Positions 58,665 through 64,000 of a stretch of 64,000 nt of DNA are shown here, piece after piece. The notes below the pieces were generated by a model, which was not told the origin of the DNA, did not search any database, and saw nothing but the letters and a program-made list of their open reading frames with translations. A program made the translations under genes and the position numbers. How positions within the stretch are numbered: position 1 is the stretch's first letter; the number at the start of each line of letters is the position of its first letter. The DNA comes from Hormiphora californensis (taxonomy: Eukaryota; Ctenophora; Tentaculata; Cydippida; Pleurobrachiidae), in NCBI GenBank assembly GCA_020137815.1, contig CM035352.1:7856905-7920904 (forward strand), read 5' to 3'.

Positions 58665-61600
58665 CTTCTTCCTCGCCATTTACCCCCGTACCATCTGTAT
58701 CATGTGTAGGCGTTGCTTCTCACCAGCTTGCATGACACCAAATATATTACGTTGCTATCACATTTTGCAGTTTGTTGATTTGCCTTCGTGAGCAGCTGAG
58801 ATCATCAATATTGATGATCTCACCTACTATTTTTAGATACCCAGAGTCCCAATTTAATTTAGGTACCACTTGCACTAATTTGAAAAAAATGTTGTCACTT
58901 CCTGTTTTAAGATTCCTCTAACGTCTAATATCCGGACCTCTAATTATTACTAACAGACCAAAGTCTGACCGAAAATGTGCGCTATCTCTGCAGTATAATA
59001 GAACAGTGTTTTCTTGGAATCAATGAGTTGACCAATCGGCTGTTTTTTGTGCGCTATCTCTGTAATATTATAGAACCGTGTTTGCTATCTCTCTCTCTCT
59101 CTCTCTCTTTAGAAATCTAGATTGTGTTGTCGTGGTTGTACATTCTACACAATTGATTTTATTGCTGTTCTGGGTATCGTACGACCTTGGCGCTCTTTTC
59201 TACACTTTCTCGTCTTCACCTACATATGGTAATAATGGGGGTGTACTGTGTGTGCGTGTGTGTGCGTGTGTGTTAATAATGGTAATAATGGGGTTAATAA
59301 TGTGAAATATTCTACACACTGAGTACACGATGTAGTTTTATCCTGAGATTGGTATCTGACTGTTTTGTCCTAAATATCTCGTTAAAGAACTTGGTATTAG
59401 TTCGATATATGATGTCTGATCAGTGTTCTCACAATCCCTCCAGCCCTTTCCACAATCCCCTTTCCACAATCCCCCTCCAGGCGCCAGCAGAGTGATGTGA
59501 AGTATGTGAGTGTGTTTTCACAATACCCCTACTCCTCCAGGCGCCAGCAGAGTGATGTGAAGTATGTGAGTGTGTTTTCACAATACCCCTACTCCTCCAG
59601 GCGCGAGCAGAGTGATGTGAAGTATGTGAGTGTGCAGCTCTCCTCCGAGGGTGGTGCCCCAACCGTCACTGGACGATATGTACACACTGACCGGGGACGG
59701 GTGGCTGCTTTCACTGGGATACCATATGCTGAACCACCCATTAAAGAGAGACGGTTCTCCCTACCTGTTAGGAAGACCTTTAGGAAAGGTATGAAACTGT
59801 GAAATGTCGAGATCGAGTGCTCAAACAGTATGAAACTGACATGAAACTCAGTTTGATAGGGAACAGGGTTTCCTTTTTTTAATACTAGTGGCTAAATTTT
59901 TTATGCCCTCGAGTGCCCGAACATGAATTTTTATGTTTTATTTTAAAATATGTACCATGTTTACATACCATGTTTCAGGTGATAAGATCAGTGCGACTAG
60001 TCCCCCAAACTCCTGTCTTCAAATCCGCTATCCACCCTTCCCATTCTTCGTCATGGAACAAACTAGGTGGGTCAACTTCATCTTGGCATTCTGCCATAGT
60101 TATCAAATTATCTGTTACAGTTACTAACCAACAAACCCCCTCCAACATAACACCTCCTCCCCTCCAGTATTTCGGAGGACTGTCTCTATCTGACTTTAAC
60201 ACCCCCTCTGTTTTCCAGTATTTCGGAGGACTGTCTCTATCTGACTATATTAACACGTCCCCTCCCCTCCAGTATTTCAGAGGATAGGACTGTCTCTATC
60301 TGACTTTAAGGGTACGCTAACCAAAAATTTTTTTCGAGTGCAGGGAAATCTCTTACCGTAGGGTTGTAGGCCATGCCAAGGAGACCTCAAATATGCAATT
60401 TGAGTTCTCAAGTCGAATTCATATTTTTGCTACAGCTGCTTGAAAAAATGAACTGAAAATAAGTTTTTGGCATCTCAAAAATTTTTTTTCAAAGATAGGA
60501 GCATGAAAATTTGGGGATTTGAAGAGGACATGAAGGTGAATAACCACAAACATTTTTTTTGCAATCCGAGCTGATTTCCTGTCCTGAGATGGATTTCTTT
60601 TTTTCCACTTTAACGCCCTATTTGGCAAAGTTCCGAAAACATGTGAAAGCTGTAAATTGGTGAAAAGTTGCGTCTAACGATTATCTAAGTGGCCATAAAT
60701 TTTGGGCGTGTCCTTATTTGAGATAAGCTGTACAGAATTTTTTTTGTGAAAGCCGTCATTTCAGAAATAAATAAATTCCCTGTATCTCAAAAACGGCTGA
60801 TCGTAGAGACCTGAGACTATGCTTAAACGATTCAGAAGGTCCGATTTTGGGGGGTCTTCTGAGAGACATTTTGCTCCTACTTCAACCGTTTTTGCTGTAA
60901 TTGCGAAAAACAAATTCTATGAAAAGGGCAAAAGCTAAACTCCAATATCCTGTAATTAGGGAATTTTAGCTAAGAAAGGACCGAAACTATGGAAAAATGT
61001 TTAACAAGCTAATTCCTTCACTATTTGGTCCATATGGGTCCCTATAATCATCAAAAACAAAATCACAAAAAATCCACGATGGCGAAGATGGGTTATTGTT
61101 TTTCGCAATTACAGCAAAAACGGTTGAAGTAGAAGCAAAATGTCTCTCAGAAGACCCCCCCAAAATCGGACCTTCTGAATCGTTTAAGCATAGTCTCAGG
61201 TCTCTACGATCAGCCGTTTTTGAGATACAGGGAATTTATTTATTTCTGAAATGACGGCTTTCACAAAAAAAACTCCGTACAGCTTATCTCAAATAAGGAC
61301 ACGCCCAAAATTTATGGCCACTTAGATAATCGCAACTTTTCACCAATTTACAGCTTTCACATGTTTTCGGAACTTTGCCAAATAGGGCGTTAAAGTGGAA
61401 AAAAAGAAATCCATCTCAGGACCGGAAATCAGCTCGGATTGCAAAAAAATTTTTTGTGGTTATTCACCTTCATGTCCTCTTCAAATCCCCAAATTTTCAT
61501 GCTCCTATCTTTGAAAAAAAATTTTTGAGATGCCAAAAACGTATTTTCAGGACATTTTTTAAACAGCTGTAGCAAAAATATGAATTCGACTTAAGGGCTA

Positions 61601-62220
61601 AAATTGTATATTTGAGGTCTCCTTGGTATGGCCTACAACCCTACGGTGAGAGATTTCCCTGCACTCGAAAAAAAATTTTGGTTAGCGTACCCTTAACACC
61701 CCTTCCCTGCAGTATAGCGGAGGATAGGACTGTCTCTATCTGACTTTAACACCCCTTCCCTCCCTTGCAGTATATCGGAGGACTGTCTCTATCTGAATAT
61801 CTTTACTAAAAAACCCTGGCTCTCACCCCCCACAACATCTCCCCACCCTGTAATTGTATACATACACGGGGGCAGTTTTAGTAACGGTGACGGTATCAGT
61901 AGGGACGGTTCAGCTCTCACCGATTACGGAGAGGTGGTACTAGTGACAATTAACTACCGTCTTGGTTTCCTTGGGTTCCCTGATTTACCGGGCGTGACGC
62001 CAAATCTGGGGCTCTGGGATGTCCTAATGGCGCTCCAGTGGGTCCAGGATAATATAGGGGTGTTCGGGGGTGATAAAGATAATGTGACGCTATTAGGGGA
62101 GAGTGCAGGAGGGGCTCTAGTGACGAATCTCCATACCTCACCTCTCACCGGGGCACTTTTTGCCCGGTCGATAGCACTCTCTGGAACTCAAATAGCACCG
62201 TGGGCTTTTAACAAACGAAG
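57235..62220 (+). CDS. Carboxylesterase/cholinesterase-family protein, first 4 exons (3' end outside window)
   Basis: Exons 57235-57317, 59601-59788, 59979-60066 and 61771-62220, phases 2, 1, 2, 2. A signal peptide (MSLFSLLLVLLGVVVPGSES) starts the protein. The alpha/beta-hydrolase fold shows GRVAAFTGIPYAEPPIKERR near residue 70, SEDCLYLNIFTKKP, the oxyanion-hole stretch VIVYIHGGSFSNG, LVTINYRLGFLGF and ALQWVQDNIGVFGGDKDNVT. The nucleophile elbow GESAGGA has serine intact, so catalysis is likely. The acid and histidine of the triad would be in exons beyond 62220. It is a secreted or surface esterase; neuroligin- or acetylcholinesterase-type assignment is not possible from this part. Intron 1 is full of CT arrays and intron 3 carries a large palindrome. 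Confidence 0.9.
57940..58220. repeat. CT-rich tract and (CT)n microsatellite in esterase intron 1
   Basis: A ~90-bp segment (TCAAAACCCAAATTGTTAT then T then CTCTC; CCCTCCCCGCTCGAAAATGT) occurs at about 57930-58040, and parts recur at 58040-58080 and 58370-58410, flanking pure CT runs. This suggests tandem duplication around the microsatellite. Confidence 0.85.
58573..58662. repeat. (CT)n microsatellite
   Basis: About 90 bp of pure CT in esterase intron 1. Confidence 0.95.
59478..59634. repeat. 60-bp repeat: esterase exon 2 start and acceptor in three copies
   Basis: CTCCAG then GCGCCAGCAGAGTGATGTGA then AGTATGTGAGTGTG occurs three times with exact 60-bp period (exon-start positions about 59481, 59541 and 59601). 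The last copy is taken as functional. Because 60 is divisible by 3 and the frame is open, use of an earlier acceptor would insert 20 or 40 residues. Confidence 0.93.
60150..61800. repeat. Five copies of the esterase exon 4 start/acceptor, split by a palindrome
   Basis: Segments with CCAG then TATTTCGGAGGACTGTCTCT then ATCTGACT (SEDCLYL codons) start at about 60168, 60219, 60273, 61713 and 61771. The last continues into the real exon with AATATCTTTACT. Spacing is about 51-58 bp apart from the 1.39-kb insertion between the third and fourth copies. Confidence 0.92.
60310..61692. mobile_element. Palindromic foldback element flanked by TTAA
   Basis: Starts GGGTACGCTAACC and ends GGTTAGCGTACCC, with TTAA directly on each side (60306-60309 and 61693-61696), consistent with a TTAA-targeting DNA transposon derivative. 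Arms of about 600 bp surround a ~180-bp unique centre (about 60916-61094) that includes TTAGGGAATTTTAGCTAAGA and TTTAACAAGCTAATTCCTTC, related to the end of the element at 49612. Mirror ORFs (60419-60628 minus, 61375-61572 plus) are arm copies. No transposase. Confidence 0.92.
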
Positions 62221-62331
62221 GTAGGTGAAGAAGATAGGGGAGAGCAGGGTGAGAACGTTACTTTAACTAGGAGAGAGCAGGAGAGATTGTTACTTTAACT
62301 AGGGGAGATCATGCTGAGATTGTTACTTTAA
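62221..62331. repeat. Short tandem repeat after esterase exon 4
   Basis: Three ~46-bp units of GTTACTTTAACTAGGAGAGA type directly follow the donor GTAGGTGAAG. Confidence 0.75.
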
Positions 62332-64000
62332 CCCTTTAAGGACGAGAAGGATTGGCTCGATAGATTTTTCTAATTTTTCGTTTATAAGTAGATATTATCA
62401 CCACAAACTACCTCGAAAAAGAAATTTGAAGTTTCGACATGTAGTTTTTGCTGGGCCCACTGTGTCATATATGACTCTATCGTCCGTAAGGGAATTCTAG
62501 TAACAAATGTCATTTGTGCAAAAGTATGGGTCCAATAGTCAAATTTTATGCTTTGAGGCAGTCTATAGCTATAATTTCCACAATCTTGAACGGTTTTTAC
62601 TCGAAAAATACCCCAAATTCTACATTTTGTATCATATATGACTCTATCGTCCCAAGTGGTAAATTCTCCAAAAACATCCATAACTCGGGCTAGAAAAGGA
62701 GCTAAGAGACAAATCAGGGCACTAAACTGTGTAGAATCATCGCATTAGTGGGGGTAGAGCACATATTTAGGTCGCTATCTTGCCCCCTAATTGATATAAT
62801 TGGATAATTAGCTAATTATCTGTCCCGCGCATGCTAATAAATGAAACTTTGCTTTGGGAAGGAGTTATGAGGCAAATGGGGGCACTAAAATGTGTAGAAT
62901 CATCACATTAGTGGGGTTAGAGCACATATTTAGGTCTCTATCTGGACCCCTAATTGAGATAATTGGATAATTAGCTAATTAGTTGCCCTCCAGCGCTAAA
63001 AAATTTAATTTGGTGGAGTATACAAGACAAATGGGGGCACTAAAATGTGTAAAATCGTCGCCTTAGTGGGGGTAGAGCACATAGCTGAATTTCTATTCCC
63101 GCTCCTAATTGAGATAATTGGATAATTAGCTAATTGACGGTTGCATAATGCCCCCTTTTTACCATATACCGTGGTTTCTGGATAATCCTGAGCTCTTTTG
63201 TTCAATCTAAGGATCTTTTGGCATCCCTTTACCCCATTTGTATCACCTTTGACTCGTTTTACACAATAATATAGCACTCTATACAACCCTAGACGCCGAC
63301 TTCAGCTCTGTACAACCCCCTTGCTTCATCCTACTCCTAGCTAGACCTCTCATACACCATCCTAAACGCCTTCTACATATTTTCGATGGAGTTCATGAGA
63401 AGTTGGCAAATGAGATTGTGAGAGTGATGAAGAGAAATAATGTATGGGGAATCTAAAATGTGTGTCCAATGATAAAAATGGGAAACTGTAGTACATTAGG
63501 GGTTGAACGTGTTGTAGGAGCAATAGGATATCCCAAAAAAAATCGGTTAGGAAGGTGTATGGATCCCGAAATTATAAGAGGTCTAGGATGAAGCAAGAGG
63601 GTTCTAAAGAGCTGAAGGCGGTGTCTAGAGTTGTATAGAGTGCTATATTATTGTGTAAAACGAGTCAAAGGTGATACAAATGGGGTAAAGGGATGCCAAA
63701 AGATCCTTAGATTGAACAAAAGAGCTCAGGATTATCCAGAAACCACGGTATATGGTAAAAAGGGGGCATTATGCAACCGTCAATTAGCTAATTATCCAAT
63801 TATCTCAATTAGGAGCGGGAATAGAAATTCAGCTATGTGCTCTACCCCCACTAAGGCGACGATTTTACACATTTTAGTGCCCCCATTTGTCTTGTATACT
63901 CCACCAAATTAAATTTTTTAGCGCTGGAGGGCAACTAATTAGCTAATTATCCAATTATCTCAATTAGGGGTCCAGATAGAGACCTAAATATGTGCTCTAA
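62332..64000. mobile_element. Foldback element with internal ~150-bp modules, right end outside window
   Basis: Probably begins after TTAA at about 62329 with CCCTTTAAGGACGAG. Contains two TCATATATGACTCTATCGTC sites (about 62467, 62635) and three direct copies of a module (GGGGGCACTAAAATGTGTA, ATTAGTGGGGGTAGAGCACA, AATTGGATAATTAGCTAATT) at about 62720, 62880 and 63030. From about 62917 it is a palindrome centred at 63458, and the right arm runs to the window end. Identical 93-codon frames in the two arms (63005-63286 minus, 63631-63912 plus) are arm copies. Confidence 0.88.

Noticed and set aside
63005-63912. Two identical 93-codon frames on opposite strands
   Set aside because: They are mirror images within one palindrome; the same applies to 13622-14074 and 60419-61572.
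1-64000. tRNA, rRNA or bacterial-type promoters and terminators
   Set aside because: No cloverleaf or rRNA sequence was recognised, and prokaryotic signals do not apply to this intron-rich DNA.

Overview
The window is animal nuclear DNA. Genes are split into many small exons with GT-AG introns, and there are CR1/L2-like LINEs, long (GA/CT)n microsatellites and large foldback elements. The families present are a laminin-type EGF/Ig/TSP1 extracellular protein, a rhodopsin-class GPCR, a USF-like bHLH factor, the FTSJ3/Spb1 rRNA methyltransferase and a cholinesterase-type carboxylesterase. Together they indicate a metazoan. A non-bilaterian such as a sponge would fit, but that is a guess. Nothing bacterial or viral was recognised.

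Layout. 1-2645: decayed CR1-like LINE (+). 2653-5346: 34-bp minisatellite. 5339-22071 (-): a large extracellular-matrix or adhesion locus. Its 25-exon part (22071-9108) reads in one unbroken frame through signal peptide, Ig, 18 full laminin-EGF (LE) modules and a partial 19th, a TSP1 domain and a stop. A further eight exons (8401-5339) encode Ig, Ig and LE modules and may be a longer isoform of the same gene. 22072-26801: intergenic, mostly microsatellite. 26802-28287 (-): 4-exon coiled-coil protein. 29922-32694 (+): GPCR with an enormous third intracellular loop and one frame break. 34070-41660: a second truncated LINE of the first family and an apparently intact two-ORF LINE of another family on the minus strand. 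42079-46625 (+): 11-exon USF-like bHLH protein. 47104-56202 (+): 17-exon FTSJ3. A 2-exon secreted acidic-repeat protein lies antisense inside FTSJ3 intron 7 (51328-49076). 57235-62220 (+): carboxylesterase, 3' end outside the window. 62332-64000: start of another foldback element.

All spliced models were built by hand. Every junction is GT-AG and the phases close exactly: 3504, 2055, 2430, 564 and 711 coding nt including stops, all divisible by 3.

The most unusual signal is a recurring pattern. At about seventeen exon ends in four genes, a short segment straddling the splice junction (exon end plus donor, or acceptor plus exon start) is duplicated in the adjoining intron, from 1 to about 73 times. 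Examples are the 34-bp, 122-bp and ~32-bp intronic repeats of the LE locus, the 60-bp repeat in the esterase, and a CT-rich FTSJ3 intron bounded by a direct repeat of AGGTAGTACCCGC. This resembles splice-site-nucleated tandem duplication and perhaps intron birth. A second layer is a set of long palindromic foldback elements, mostly intronic, some nested and some sharing sequence modules.
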